Positions 44,326 through 53,160 are shown, counted from the first letter of the stretch. The stretch: DNA of 64,000 nucleotides from Fen-999 sp041480065 (GCA_041480065.1 JBGOZF010000004.1:35702-99701), one strand, 5' to 3'. Notes: generated from the sequence alone by a model not told the origin. Made by a program: numbers and translations.

Positions 44326-45680
44326 CCGCCGAGGTGCAGCGACCGCTATTGATCGTCGAAGACGATCCGGCACTCCAGAAACAGATGCGCTGGTCGTTCG
44401 ACCGTTTTGAGACCCTGACGGCGGGTGACCGCGAGAGCGCGCTGGTCCAGGTGCGTCGCTTTCAGGCTCCCGTCGTCACCATGGACCTCGGTCTGCCACC
44501 CGATCCCGACTCGACGTCGGAGGGCTTCCTGCTGTTGGAGCAGATGCTGGCGATCGCTCCCGATACCAAGGTCATCGTCCTCACCGGACAGAACGACCGC
44601 GTCAACGCGCTGCGCGCGATCGAACTTGGTGCCTACGACTTCTTCGCCAAACCCTTCGAGCCGGAGTTGCTCGGTTTGACGATCGACCGGGCGTTCAGGC
44701 TCTACGATTTGCAGCAGGAAAACAGGCGGCTGCAGGCCATGCGGCAGCCGGACGCCTTCTCGGGCATCATCACGCGCGATCCCGAGATGCTGCGGGTCTG
44801 CCGGGTCATCGAGAAGGTCGCCAATACGAACGCGACGGTCCTGCTGCTGGGCGAAAGCGGTACCGGCAAGGAACTGCTGGCGCGCGGACTCCATCAATCG
44901 TCCCAGCGGCGCGGCGAACGTTTTGTCGCCATCAACTGCGCCGCGATTCCGGAGAACCTGCTGGAGAGCGAACTCTTCGGCTATGAGAAGGGGGCGTTTA
45001 CCGGCGCCGCCAAGACCACGCCGGGGAAGATCGAAACCGCCAATCGCGGTACCTTGTTCCTCGACGAAATCGGCGATTTGCCATCCGCGCTGCAGGCCAA
45101 GCTGCTGAGATTCCTGCAAGAACGTGTCATCGAGCGTGTCGGCGGGCGTCAGGAGATTCCGATCGACGTGCGCATCGTTTGCGCGACTCACCAGGACCTG
45201 GGTGAACTCATCAAGGCCAGTCGTTTCCGCGAGGATCTCTATTATCGACTGGCAGAGATTGTCGCCGACATTCCGCCTTTGCGCGCTCGCGTCGGCGATG
45301 CCGTGCTTCTTGCCAATGCTTTTCTCAGGAAATATGCGGGAGAGCAGAACCGCGGTGCGATGTCGCTGGCACAGGATGCGCTTCACGCCATCGAATCTGA
45401 CGCTTGGCCCGGCAACGTGCGCCAATTGGAGAACTGCATCAAGCGGGCGGCCATCATGGCTGACGGCAGTCAGATCGGCAGTGCCGACCTCGGTCTTGCC
45501 ACCGAAGTGCGGGACGACACTATGGCGCTCGATTTGCGGACGGCTCGAGACGAGGCGGAGCGTCGCGTCGTCATCATTGCCCTTAGTCGGGCCAACGGCA
45601 ACGTGGTCAAGGCTGCGGAGATGCTGGGCATCAGCCGACCGACCCTGTATGACCTGATGCACCGATTCGGCCTGAAATAG
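44322..45680 (+). CDS. prsR: Sigma-54-dependent response regulator PrsR
   Basis: A 452-residue NtrC-type activator (TIGR02915). The receiver domain (about 1-125) has the acidic pair E-D-D, phospho-acceptor Asp55 in V-T-M-D-L-G and Lys near 106 (F-F-A-K-P-F-E). The AAA+ domain has Walker A G-E-S-G-T-G-K-E at 177-184, the sigma-54 contact loop G-A-F-T-G-A at 224-229 and Walker B T-L-F-L-D-E-I-G-D. The C-terminal Fis-type helix-turn-helix ends at residue 452 (A-A-E-M-L-G-I-S-R-P-T-L-Y-D-L). It should activate -24/-12 promoters of the exopolysaccharide and exosortase system; one such promoter is found at 53265-53279. Confidence 0.95.
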   Translation: MTAEVQRPLLIVEDDPALQKQMRWSFDRFETLTAGDRESALVQVRRFQAPVVTMDLGLPPDPDSTSEGFLLLEQMLAIAPDTKVIVLTGQNDRVNALRAIELGAYDFFAKPFEPELLGLTIDRAFRLYDLQQENRRLQAMRQPDAFSGIITRDPEMLRVCRVIEKVANTNATVLLLGESGTGKELLARGLHQSSQRRGERFVAINCAAIPENLLESELFGYEKGAFTGAAKTTPGKIETANRGTLFLDEIGDLPSALQAKLLRFLQERVIERVGGRQEIPIDVRIVCATHQDLGELIKASRFREDLYYRLAEIVADIPPLRARVGDAVLLANAFLRKYAGEQNRGAMSLAQDALHAIESDAWPGNVRQLENCIKRAAIMADGSQIGSADLGLATEVRDDTMALDLRTARDEAERRVVIIALSRANGNVVKAAEMLGISRPTLYDLMHRFGLK

Positions 45681-45712
45681 TGCCACCGACAGTTCTTATG
45701 GGAGAGAGACAA

Positions 45713-48493
45713 ATGACAATTCATGATCGGTTTTCACGCGGTGCGATAGTCGCGGCAGTGACTGCGGTTCTCCTGGTGGCTTGCGGTGGTGATAAGCCTG
45801 AGGCCCTGGTTGCGTCCGGGCGCGACTATCTTGCCAAGAACGACGTCAAGGCGGCGATAATCCAACTGAAGAACGCCTTGCAGAAGAATCCTGGCCTGGC
45901 TGAGGCGCGCTTCCTGCTGGGTAAGGCCCTGCTTCAAAACGGCGATCCTGCGGGCGCCGAGGTGGAATTGCGAAAAGCGCTGGACGCCAAGTATGCGGCC
46001 GATCAGACGGTGCCGTTGCTGGCTCAGGCTCTGTTGGCCACCGGCCAGGCGAAGAAACTCCTGACCGACCTGGAGAAGGTCGAGTTGACGACACCCGAAT
46101 CCAAGGCCGACTTTCAGACGTCGGTTGCCATGGCGCATGCAGCGCTCGGTCACATGGACAAGGCCAAGGCATCAATCGATGCGGCGCTCGCCCTTAAGCC
46201 CGATCACGCCAGGACGTTGATCATAAAGGCGCGTCTGCTGTCGGCTGACAATGACGCTCCGGGCGCTCTTGGCTTGCTGGAAGCCATCTTGACCAAGGAT
46301 GCGAAGAACTATGAAGCCTGGAGCATCAAGGGCGATATTCTGAGTGTTCAGGGCAACAGCGACGGCGCGCTGGACGCCTATCGCAAGGCCGTGGCGGCCA
46401 AGCCCGACTTTGCCGGCGGGCATGCTGCGATCATCCGGGTGCTGCTGAAGCAAGACAAGCTCGATGAAGCAGGTGTGCAGCTTGAGGTGATGAAAAAGGC
46501 ATTGCCCAAGAATCCTCAAGCGCTGTTGATCGAGGCGGAGTACCTGATGCAGAAGAAGGAGTTCAAACGGGCTTTGGAGGTGGCTCAGGACTTGCTCAAG
46601 ATTGCGCCGGACCATCCGCGTGCCCTGTTGGTAGCAGGGGCTGCTCAGTTTCAGCTCAATTCTCTGGCTCAGGCCGAAGATAACCTCGCCCGGGCAGTCA
46701 GAATGATGCCGGGGTCAATCAGCGCCCGCAGGATGCTCGCACTCGTCCACTTGCGGACGGGACAGCCGGCAAAGGCCTTGTCGGTGGTGGAGCCTATCCT
46801 CGATAAAAGCGACAAGGATTCCGGACTCCTGTCGCTTGCCGGCGATATCTACATGCAGAATGGCAACCCCCAGAAGGCCGAAGAGTACTTCAGCAAGGCG
46901 GCCGCGCTGGATCCCAAGAATGCGACCAAGCAAACCAAGGTGGCGTTGACGCATTTGGTCGAGGGCAAGGGTGAGGCCGCCTTCGGGGAACTTGAGCGGA
47001 TTGCGTCGGCCGATTCGGGCACGACGGCCGATATGGCGCTGATCGCTACCGCAATCCGAGGTAAGGAATTTGGCAAGGCTCTGAAGGCTATCGATGCTTT
47101 GGAGAAGAAGCGGCCGGATGATCCGATGGTCTACTCGCTGCGCGGTACGGTCCTGGCGGCCAAGGGAGACTCGGTGGCGGGCCGCAAGAGTCTCGAAAAG
47201 GCGCTGTCGGTCAAGCCGGGCTATTTCCCGGCAGCGGCCGGCTTGGCGAGTTTGGACCTGAAGGACAACAAGCCTGACGATGCCAAGAAGCGCTTTGAAG
47301 GAGTCTTGGCTGTCGATCCAAAGAACTTCCGGGCGAGCCTGGTGTTGGCCAACCTCCAGGCAAAAACGGGCGCCGGTACCGATGAGGTGGCGGCGCAAAT
47401 CGCCAAGGCAATTCAGGCCAGCCCAGGTGAGTTGGCACCGCGTCTGGCGCTGATCAATTTCCTTCTCCAGAGCAAGGACGCGAAAAAGGCCCTTACGGCG
47501 GCCCAGGAAGCTGAAACGGCGATGCCGGACCGCGTGGAGGTTCTCGAACTACTTGCGCGCGCCCAGCAGGAGACGGGTGACACTAACCAGGCATTGGCGA
47601 CTTGTGGGAAGCTGACGTCGTTGATGCCGGGTTCGCCGCACCCGTACCTGCGCATGGCGGACATCAATATCGCGGCCAAGAACAATCCAGCCGCAATCCA
47701 GAACCTGCGCAAGGCACTGGAGCTGCAGCCCGATCTGGTACCGGCGCAGCGGAATTTGATCATGCTCTATGTCGATGCCCAGAATTTCCGGGACGCGCTG
47801 GCGGTCGTCGAGGAGGTGAAGAAGCAAAGACCCAAGGACGCCGTCGGCTTCTTGCTCGAAGGCGATATCGCCGCCGCGCGCAAGGCCTGGCCCGAAGCCG
47901 TGGCCATCTACCGCGCTGGCCTAAAGGAGGTGCCTTCGACGGAATTGGCGATCAGGATCTATGCGGTGTTGGGTATAGGCGGTAAGGCTGGCGAGGCGGA
48001 TAAGTTCGGGACAACCTGGCTTGCCGATCATCCCCAGGATGCCGGCTTCCGCATGGCGATGGCCGAGAGAGCCGTTGCACAGAAGGATTTCTCGGCCGCA
48101 GTGCGGCACTATCAGGTTCTTTTGCAGACTCAGTCGAATAACCCGGTGGTTCTTAACAACCTGGCTTGGGCACTCAGTCAGTTGAAGGATCCCAAGGCCA
48201 TAGACTATGCTGAGAAGGCGAACCTTCTCGCTCCGAACCAGCCGGCGATCATGGAAACACTGGGTACGTTGTTGGCCCAGAAGGGCGAGACAGCCCGGGC
48301 ACTGCAACTGTCGCAGAAGGCATTGGATCTGGCGCCTCAATCGGCGGAGATAAGGCTTAGTCTGGCGAAGGTTCAGATCAAGGCCGGCAAGCAGGCCGAG
48401 GCGCGCAAGAACCTGGATGAGTTGGCCAAACTCGGAGAAAGGTTCCCGGCACAAGCCGAGGTTGCACGACTGTTGAAGGAGAATACCAACTGA
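45713..48493 (+). CDS. prsT: PEP-CTERM system TPR lipoprotein PrsT
   Basis: A 926-residue outer-membrane-type lipoprotein (TIGR02917). ATG 45713 follows GGGAGAGAGA; the lipobox L-V-A-C places the lipidated cysteine at residue 24. The rest is a run of some twenty tetratricopeptide repeats (recurring A-x-x-x-L-x-K-A-L-x-L-x-P-x-x), the last ending just before the C-terminus. It is the third member of the conserved prsKRT trio and probably holds polysaccharide export or exosortase components together in the periplasm or at the outer membrane. It shares one base with the next start (TGATG). Confidence 0.93.
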   Translation: MTIHDRFSRGAIVAAVTAVLLVACGGDKPEALVASGRDYLAKNDVKAAIIQLKNALQKNPGLAEARFLLGKALLQNGDPAGAEVELRKALDAKYAADQTVPLLAQALLATGQAKKLLTDLEKVELTTPESKADFQTSVAMAHAALGHMDKAKASIDAALALKPDHARTLIIKARLLSADNDAPGALGLLEAILTKDAKNYEAWSIKGDILSVQGNSDGALDAYRKAVAAKPDFAGGHAAIIRVLLKQDKLDEAGVQLEVMKKALPKNPQALLIEAEYLMQKKEFKRALEVAQDLLKIAPDHPRALLVAGAAQFQLNSLAQAEDNLARAVRMMPGSISARRMLALVHLRTGQPAKALSVVEPILDKSDKDSGLLSLAGDIYMQNGNPQKAEEYFSKAAALDPKNATKQTKVALTHLVEGKGEAAFGELERIASADSGTTADMALIATAIRGKEFGKALKAIDALEKKRPDDPMVYSLRGTVLAAKGDSVAGRKSLEKALSVKPGYFPAAAGLASLDLKDNKPDDAKKRFEGVLAVDPKNFRASLVLANLQAKTGAGTDEVAAQIAKAIQASPGELAPRLALINFLLQSKDAKKALTAAQEAETAMPDRVEVLELLARAQQETGDTNQALATCGKLTSLMPGSPHPYLRMADINIAAKNNPAAIQNLRKALELQPDLVPAQRNLIMLYVDAQNFRDALAVVEEVKKQRPKDAVGFLLEGDIAAARKAWPEAVAIYRAGLKEVPSTELAIRIYAVLGIGGKAGEADKFGTTWLADHPQDAGFRMAMAERAVAQKDFSAAVRHYQVLLQTQSNNPVVLNNLAWALSQLKDPKAIDYAEKANLLAPNQPAIMETLGTLLAQKGETARALQLSQKALDLAPQSAEIRLSLAKVQIKAGKQAEARKNLDELAKLGERFPAQAEVARLLKENTN

Positions 48494-49386
48494 TGGTGCC
48501 TAAAGGCGCGAGCGGATTCCTGTCGAGTGTTTGGTCGGCGTTGCTGTTCGCGGCCGTTGCCGCAGGCAGCGCCGCGGTTCGCGCCGAGCCGCCCGCCGAC
48601 CCGCAACGGCTGACCGCGTTGCGCGGGGAAGCATTGGCGTTCGAACATGGCGAGGGCGTAGCGAGGAATCCGGAACTTGCCGTCCAGAAGTACTGCGAAG
48701 CGGCCCGGCTGGGCGACGCCGAGGCTCAATACCGCCTCGGCTGGATTTACGCCAATGGCCGGGGTGTTGCGCGCAACGACGGTTTGGCCTCGTATTTCTT
48801 CTCGCTCGCCGCCCGCCAGGGCAGCGCCGATGCCGAGCGGATGCTCAAACACGTGGGCAGCGATGCGGCGCAACCGCCGAAATGCATGGTCGTCGACAAC
48901 GACAGTGCATTCGTGTTCGAGAACCCGACGCCGGCGCAGCAGAAGGTGATCGAGTTGATCAGCCGTCTGGCGCCCGAGTATGGTGTCTCGCCACGCTTGG
49001 CATTTGCGGTGATCCGCGCCGAGTCGAACTTCGATCCGATGGCGGTATCGTCGAAGAATGCGCAAGGCCTGATGCAGTTGATACCCGAGACTGCCGTTCG
49101 CTTCAATGTCCGCAAGCCGTTCGATCCGGAGCAGAATATCCGCGGCGGGTTGTCCTACCTGCGCTGGCTGCTGGCCTATTTCAAGGGTGACGTCACCTTG
49201 GTCGCGGCCGCCTATAACGCCGGCGAAGGGGCTGTGAATCATTTCGCGGGGGTGCCACCATTCGCCGAAACCCGCGGCTACGTACAGCGGATTCACGAGC
49301 TGTTCCGTCGTGACCAGCACCCGTATGACCCGTCGGTGGTGGATCCGTCGCCAGATCTGCCGCGCATCCGCGCGCGCATGATGTAG
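48493..49386 (+). CDS. Lytic transglycosylase with Sel1-like repeats
   Basis: A 297-residue exported protein. After a signal peptide (A-L-L-F-A-A-V-A-A-G-S-A-A-V-R-A) come two Sel1-type repeats (A-V-Q-K-Y-C-E-A-A-R-L-G-D-A-E-A-Q-Y-R-L-G, about 55-125) and an SLT domain (about 150-260) with the catalytic Glu in R-A-E-S-N-F near 178, G-L-M-Q-L-I-P-E-T-A and A-A-Y-N-A-G-E-G-A-V. It cuts peptidoglycan glycan strands, often to make room for an envelope machine. Coupled to prsT by a one-base overlap. Confidence 0.88.
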   Translation: MVPKGASGFLSSVWSALLFAAVAAGSAAVRAEPPADPQRLTALRGEALAFEHGEGVARNPELAVQKYCEAARLGDAEAQYRLGWIYANGRGVARNDGLASYFFSLAARQGSADAERMLKHVGSDAAQPPKCMVVDNDSAFVFENPTPAQQKVIELISRLAPEYGVSPRLAFAVIRAESNFDPMAVSSKNAQGLMQLIPETAVRFNVRKPFDPEQNIRGGLSYLRWLLAYFKGDVTLVAAAYNAGEGAVNHFAGVPPFAETRGYVQRIHELFRRDQHPYDPSVVDPSPDLPRIRARMM

Positions 49387-49404
49387 TCGCATCGCCCCGG
49401 CTTG

Positions 49405-50184
49405 ATGCGTTCTTTCAGGGCGTTCAACTTCGCCGGCATATCGTTGCACTGGCTGCTCGTGTTGCTGAGCACCCCGGCCGTGGCCGACCTGGTCGACACG
49501 ATCGAGCGGGTGAAACCGTCTGTGGTGATGGTGGGCACCTTCCAGAGACTGGCCAGCCCACAGTTTGTCGTGCGTGGTACCGGCTTTGTCGTTGGCGACG
49601 GTCATATCGTGGCGACCAATGCGCATGTCATCGCCGAGACCGGTTCGGACCGCGAACCGTCGTCGCTGGTCGTGCAGGTGAACGCCGCCGGGCCGGAACA
49701 GCGGGTGCGGACAGCGCGGGTGTTGGTGGTGGACAAATCGCACGATCTGGCATTGCTGCAAATCGATGGATCTGCCCTTCCCAGAGTTGTCCTTGGCGAC
49801 TCGGATAGCGTAAAGGAGGGACGGGCCGTGGCTTTCACCGGTTTTCCGCTGGGTGCCATTCTTGGTTTCACTCCGGTGACTCACCGCGGCACGGTATCGG
49901 CGGTGACGCCAATTGCATTGCCGAGCGGCAACGCGCAGCAGCTCAAGGAGGCGGTGATTCGCCGGTTGCAGAACGGGGCATTCAATATCTTCCAACTCGA
50001 TGGCACGGCCTACCCAGGCAACAGCGGCGGACCTCTGTTCGACGTTGACAGTGGGGAAGTGGTCGGCATCATCAACATGGTGCTGGTGAAGAGCACCAAG
50101 GAAGCAGCCCTGAGCCATCCGACCGGGATCAGCTACGCGATCCCGTCCAACTACCTCCGGGATCTGATCGCCAATACGAAGTAA
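49405..50184 (+). CDS. Exported trypsin-like serine protease (Do/HtrA catalytic domain only)
   Basis: A 259-residue protein with a signal peptide (L-H-W-L-L-V-L-L-S-T-P-A-V-A). The chymotrypsin-fold triad is visible: His in V-A-T-N-A-H-V near 71-77, Asp in K-S-H-D-L-A-L-L near 115 and Ser in G-N-S-G-G-P near 210. No PDZ domain follows, unlike DegP/DegQ (about 450 residues). It sits 18 bp after the transglycosylase gene and may process or quality-check secreted components. ATG 49405 is used rather than the TTG just before it. Confidence 0.85.
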   Translation: MRSFRAFNFAGISLHWLLVLLSTPAVADLVDTIERVKPSVVMVGTFQRLASPQFVVRGTGFVVGDGHIVATNAHVIAETGSDREPSSLVVQVNAAGPEQRVRTARVLVVDKSHDLALLQIDGSALPRVVLGDSDSVKEGRAVAFTGFPLGAILGFTPVTHRGTVSAVTPIALPSGNAQQLKEAVIRRLQNGAFNIFQLDGTAYPGNSGGPLFDVDSGEVVGIINMVLVKSTKEAALSHPTGISYAIPSNYLRDLIANTK

Positions 50185-50203
50185 CCTGCCTATCGGGCAG
50201 GTT
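50183..50203. terminator. Stem-loop between two convergent genes
   Basis: A perfect 8 bp inverted repeat AACCTGCC / GGCAGGTT with a 5-base loop spans the stop codons of the protease and nucleotidyltransferase genes. It can form a hairpin on either strand, suiting a bidirectional stop, but no T-tract follows on either side. Confidence 0.5.
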
Positions 50204-51308
50204 GATCGGCCTGGGGCGGCTTGTCTTCCTTCTTGCCGTCCTGGTCCTCCGGGATCACTGCTTTCCGGGTCAGGTGATAGGCAAGCAGGAAGAACGGCAT
50301 GCGCATCCAATGCGATCTGACATAGAGCGCCAGACGTGCCATCGGCGTCCAGATGTCGGCGCAAGACGCGTGATCGGGCCGCAAGGCTCTTGAGTAGCAG
50401 AAGTCCATGATGCTGCGTATGGGCAGGGGCGGAGCTGTTGTCGCGTCGATGACCGATTGCGGTATCGGAGTCTCGAGCAGGAGCTTGGTGTATCGGAGCG
50501 CGTAATACAGCGGGCGTTCCAGTCCTAGATGCCTGGCACGAGAAACGATTTCATCCCAGAATCCGGCAGTCTTTCCGAAATGCCGCAATAGGCTGTCCAG
50601 GTCGAAAAGGTCTCTCAGCCCGTTGTGCAGTTCTCCCTCGTGAAAGAGATGTGTTGCGCTGTGAAGTACCATGTCCATTGGTTGAAGGACATAGATGTTG
50701 TGGTAGCCGGGCACTGCGACCGGCGCCTGCCAAAGCGCCGCGGTATCGACTTTGATGCGGGCTGTTTCCGGCAGGATCGCGTGATGAACGTCGATCACCG
50801 TGCCACGGCGCTTATGATGCATGGGAGGGATCTCGTGCATCCATTTTCGATAGTAGCGTTGGTCATAGGCACTGTGGTAGCCCCCTGTCCAACCGTTCAC
50901 CACCAACGCGGTCTCGACTTCGGTGATGGATTTCTTCGGAACCAGGAAGTCGACGTCGGAGAATACCCTGCCTTGGCATGCCGGTAGGCCCGCCATGACA
51001 TAGGCAGCGCCTTTCAGCAAGATAACAGGGACACCGGTTGGCGCCAATGCCTGCTGGATACAGCTTACTTCCCACTGAATTGCCCGACCCTGCTGATGCG
51101 CGACTGCTGCGGCAGAAAGCAGATGTGGGCGCGCGGCCGCGAGAGTCTCGCCGATCCATCCGCAGGCTTCCAGGTCAACCGCGAGCTTCCCCAGTATGTT
51201 GGCTCGTCTCGCTTGGCGAACGAGCAGGTCCCACTGTCCAGGGGAGAGGCCGGACAGAGACTCCGGATGCAAGAAAGCCTGGAGTATCAGGTCAGGCAAG
51301 GGTTTCAC
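50190..51308 (-). CDS. Nucleotidyltransferase-fold protein of the HPr-rel-A cassette
   Basis: A 372-residue protein of the uncharacterised nucleotidyltransferase family. The core (about 85-140) has L-L-K-G-A-A-Y and R-V-F-S-D-V-D-F-L-V, the metal-binding Asp pair of polymerase-beta-like folds, then D-V-H-H-A-I-L near 175. The C-terminal half is helical, and the last 20 residues are charged and disordered. GTG 51308 overlaps the kinase stop (GTGA). Relatives occur in lasso-peptide and other modified-peptide loci beside HprK-like kinases. Its substrate here is not known; nucleotide transfer to a secreted peptide or sugar is possible. Confidence 0.78.
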   Translation of the reverse strand: MKPLPDLILQAFLHPESLSGLSPGQWDLLVRQARRANILGKLAVDLEACGWIGETLAAARPHLLSAAAVAHQQGRAIQWEVSCIQQALAPTGVPVILLKGAAYVMAGLPACQGRVFSDVDFLVPKKSITEVETALVVNGWTGGYHSAYDQRYYRKWMHEIPPMHHKRRGTVIDVHHAILPETARIKVDTAALWQAPVAVPGYHNIYVLQPMDMVLHSATHLFHEGELHNGLRDLFDLDSLLRHFGKTAGFWDEIVSRARHLGLERPLYYALRYTKLLLETPIPQSVIDATTAPPLPIRSIMDFCYSRALRPDHASCADIWTPMARLALYVRSHWMRMPFFLLAYHLTRKAVIPEDQDGKKEDKPPQADQPAR

Positions 51309-52231
51309 GAGGACGCTGCCGCCAGCAGCGAGAACTCCCGAACCGCATCGTCGAGATTGCCATAAGAAAATTCGCAGCACTTGCAACTATCGACCAACCG
51401 GGTAACGGCAGCAAAACCGTTACGCCCATGGATGTCGTAATTGAAAGACTCATTGGCAACTCTGAGGCAGGTATGTGCCTTGCTGTACGGGCTGAAGGTC
51501 GCCGGCGCGTCGGGCACGTATTTGGGAAAGACGATCCAAGCCGGGCGCGCCGGCTCGGAAACCCGGCGAACGCTCTCGGCCGGCGGGCGCAGCAGTGCGA
51601 CGGTACCTTTCTTGGTGTCCGCGACGGGCTCTGTTATGACCGCATCAGGCTGAAAATGCCGGATCACTTCGATGGATTTGTTCTTCAGGTTGATCGGCCG
51701 TGACATCGCTTGAATCAGCCCGGTTTGCAGGTCAACCAATGTCAGTTCATCCGAGAGCAGGCGCCAGCCTCTGCTGACCAACCCGGCGCAGAGGGTACTC
51801 TTGCCCGAGCCTGGGGGGGCCGGCATTATGACGGCCATATCGTTCTTCTCGATCACGGCGGCGTGAATGATCAGGAATTGAAGGCTGTGCGAAGCAATAC
51901 ACCAATTGAGCCCCCATTCCAGCATCGGGTAGGCATGGTTTGCCGGCAGCGGTTGAAACGAGGGTATTCCGTCGAAGATGAAATTCACCTGGGGTCTTAT
52001 CCAGCGCCTGAGTCCCGCGCCTTCAGCCAGTTCCACGTGGAAATCCGCGAACGACGTCGCTGCCTTGATCGGAAAGTCCGCGTACATCAGGCCCAAGGCC
52101 TCGGCGATGGCCGGAATGGTCGAACGAATGCGCACCACGAACGGCGAGAGCTGAACGAGCAATTCACCTCGTTTCAGACCGTACTCGAGTTCCGGGTGGG
52201 ATAAATCAGCGAGTATCAAGCGGGGCCGCAA
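51305..52231 (-). CDS. HprK-related kinase A (TIGR04352-like)
   Basis: A 308-residue homologue of the catalytic half of HPr kinase/phosphorylase. The P-loop is M-P-A-P-P-G-S-G-K-S-T-L near 133-144, then L-L-S-D-E-L-T-L-V near 158, as in HprK. The regulatory N-terminal HprK domain is replaced by a different region (about 1-110). No HPr gene is nearby, so the protein substrate is probably within this cassette. The start is TTG 52231, overlapping the PqqD gene by 26 bp; TTG 52219 is an alternative. Related kinases phosphorylate the C-terminal Ser of paeninodin-type lasso peptides. Confidence 0.85.
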   Translation of the reverse strand: MRPRLILADLSHPELEYGLKRGELLVQLSPFVVRIRSTIPAIAEALGLMYADFPIKAATSFADFHVELAEGAGLRRWIRPQVNFIFDGIPSFQPLPANHAYPMLEWGLNWCIASHSLQFLIIHAAVIEKNDMAVIMPAPPGSGKSTLCAGLVSRGWRLLSDELTLVDLQTGLIQAMSRPINLKNKSIEVIRHFQPDAVITEPVADTKKGTVALLRPPAESVRRVSEPARPAWIVFPKYVPDAPATFSPYSKAHTCLRVANESFNYDIHGRNGFAAVTRLVDSCKCCEFSYGNLDDAVREFSLLAAASS

Positions 52232-52496
52232 CTACCATGCCGATTCGTTGCAGGTGAGCAAACGTGGTGGCGATCAATTCTGTGATGCTCTCGGCCGTGA
52301 GGTCGAATTCAAGGATGATACGCTCAGTCACCTCTTCCCGCGATCGAGCACCACCGGCAAGATGTCTTGTAACGGCCAAGGCGAACGGTTCGAGCAGATG
52401 CGTATCGCCGGAAAGGAGGTCATAGGCGACTGCTTCGTCTTGCCATTCCTTGAGGATAAAACGACCGGATGCGTCTAGCGCGAATGGCGAATCCAT
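52206..52496 (-). CDS. PqqD-like peptide carrier of the HPr-rel-A cassette (TIGR04353-like)
   Basis: A 96-residue protein with the PqqD/RRE winged-helix pattern: F-A-L-D-A-S-G-R-F-I-L, W-Q-D-E-A-V-A-Y-D-L-L-S-G-D-T-H-L-L near 18-35, then helices with E-E-V-T-E-R and a final strand G-M-V. Such domains bind leader peptides of ribosomal peptides and present them to modifying enzymes. ATG 52496 is chosen over an upstream TTG (52508). It lies between the secreted protein gene and the kinase, overlapping the latter, which supports joint action. Confidence 0.82.
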   Translation of the reverse strand: MDSPFALDASGRFILKEWQDEAVAYDLLSGDTHLLEPFALAVTRHLAGGARSREEVTERIILEFDLTAESITELIATTFAHLQRIGMVVAAPLDTR

Positions 52497-52518
52497 TCCG
52501 TCGCGCAATCAAGGCCGC

Positions 52519-52553
52519 CAAAACAAAACCGCGCCATCGCGCGCGATCGCGGT
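52519..52553 (-). terminator. Rho-independent terminator or attenuator after the cassette's first gene
   Basis: On the minus strand ACCGCGATCGCG pairs with CGCGAT-GG-CGCGGT, a 12 bp stem with a two-base bulge (52528-52553), followed directly by TTTTGTTTTGG (about 52519-52528). It begins 22 bp after the stop of the secreted-protein gene and ends before the PqqD start, so it can reduce readthrough into the modification genes. Confidence 0.7.
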
Positions 52554-52575
52554 AGAAGAGTCGGGAAAGAGTTCG

Positions 52576-53160
52576 TCAACCCAACAGCCAGTTATTGGCG
52601 AGGTAAGCCTGAATTTGCCCGCTGTCGAAGGTTGCTCCTGACGCGGGGTCAGTGTACGTGCCGCTCGCCATGGCCTTCAATTGGAGCAAGGTCAGGCATT
52701 CACCCTGAATTATCGGGCCGTTGGAAAGATTCAGGTAGGCGGTGACGATATCCCTCCTGAATCCAGTAGCACTCAGGATCTTCGTATTGTCACCCCCGAA
52801 TGCGGTGGCAAATAGCGGGATGTTCATGAGTCTCGTGGTCTTGGTAACACTGCCAGGGAGACTACCGCTGTGAGCATCGCCGTACGTCATCCATGCGGCA
52901 TACGTCTTCACGTAGGGCGAAATATCGTAGGTACCCTCGAATTGACCATCCTGCACCGTACCGGCCGGCTTATGGCTGTTAAACGTCACAGACCCCGCGG
53001 CTGACGGCGACTTGCAATGGCATGCGAGGGCGGAACGGCTGGCAAGCGTCAACACAACCGGCGCAGCGGATACACCAAGCTTCAGCAGACGGCGACGCTT
53101 TTCAAGGGCAACCTTGGCTGCTTCGTCACCAGTAGTCTTCAGTTCAGTCTGCTCGGTCAT
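52576..53160 (-). CDS. TAT-like exported protein, first gene of the HPr-rel-A cassette (possible modification substrate)
   Basis: A 194-residue protein of no known function. Residues 1-20 are polar and acidic; K-R-R-R-L-L-K-L-G (21-29) followed by a hydrophobic stretch to about 42 is a twin-arginine-like signal, and cleavage near A46 would leave C-H-C at the mature N-terminus. A further Cys is at 155. The mature part is Gly/Ser/Thr-rich with D-P-A-S-G-A-T-F-D-S-G near 171-181, and it ends W-L-L-G. There is no PEP-CTERM tail. A sigma-54 promoter lies 105 bp upstream and a terminator just downstream, so it should be made in excess over the downstream enzymes. Substrate status is inference. Confidence 0.75.
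   Translation of the reverse strand: MTEQTELKTTGDEAAKVALEKRRRLLKLGVSAAPVVLTLASRSALACHCKSPSAAGSVTFNSHKPAGTVQDGQFEGTYDISPYVKTYAAWMTYGDAHSGSLPGSVTKTTRLMNIPLFATAFGGDNTKILSATGFRRDIVTAYLNLSNGPIIQGECLTLLQLKAMASGTYTDPASGATFDSGQIQAYLANNWLLG

Noticed and set aside
48373..50364. Long minus-strand open frame opposite the transglycosylase and protease
   Set aside because: Shadow of two genes with complete catalytic motifs and signal peptides on the plus strand; no domain in the translation.
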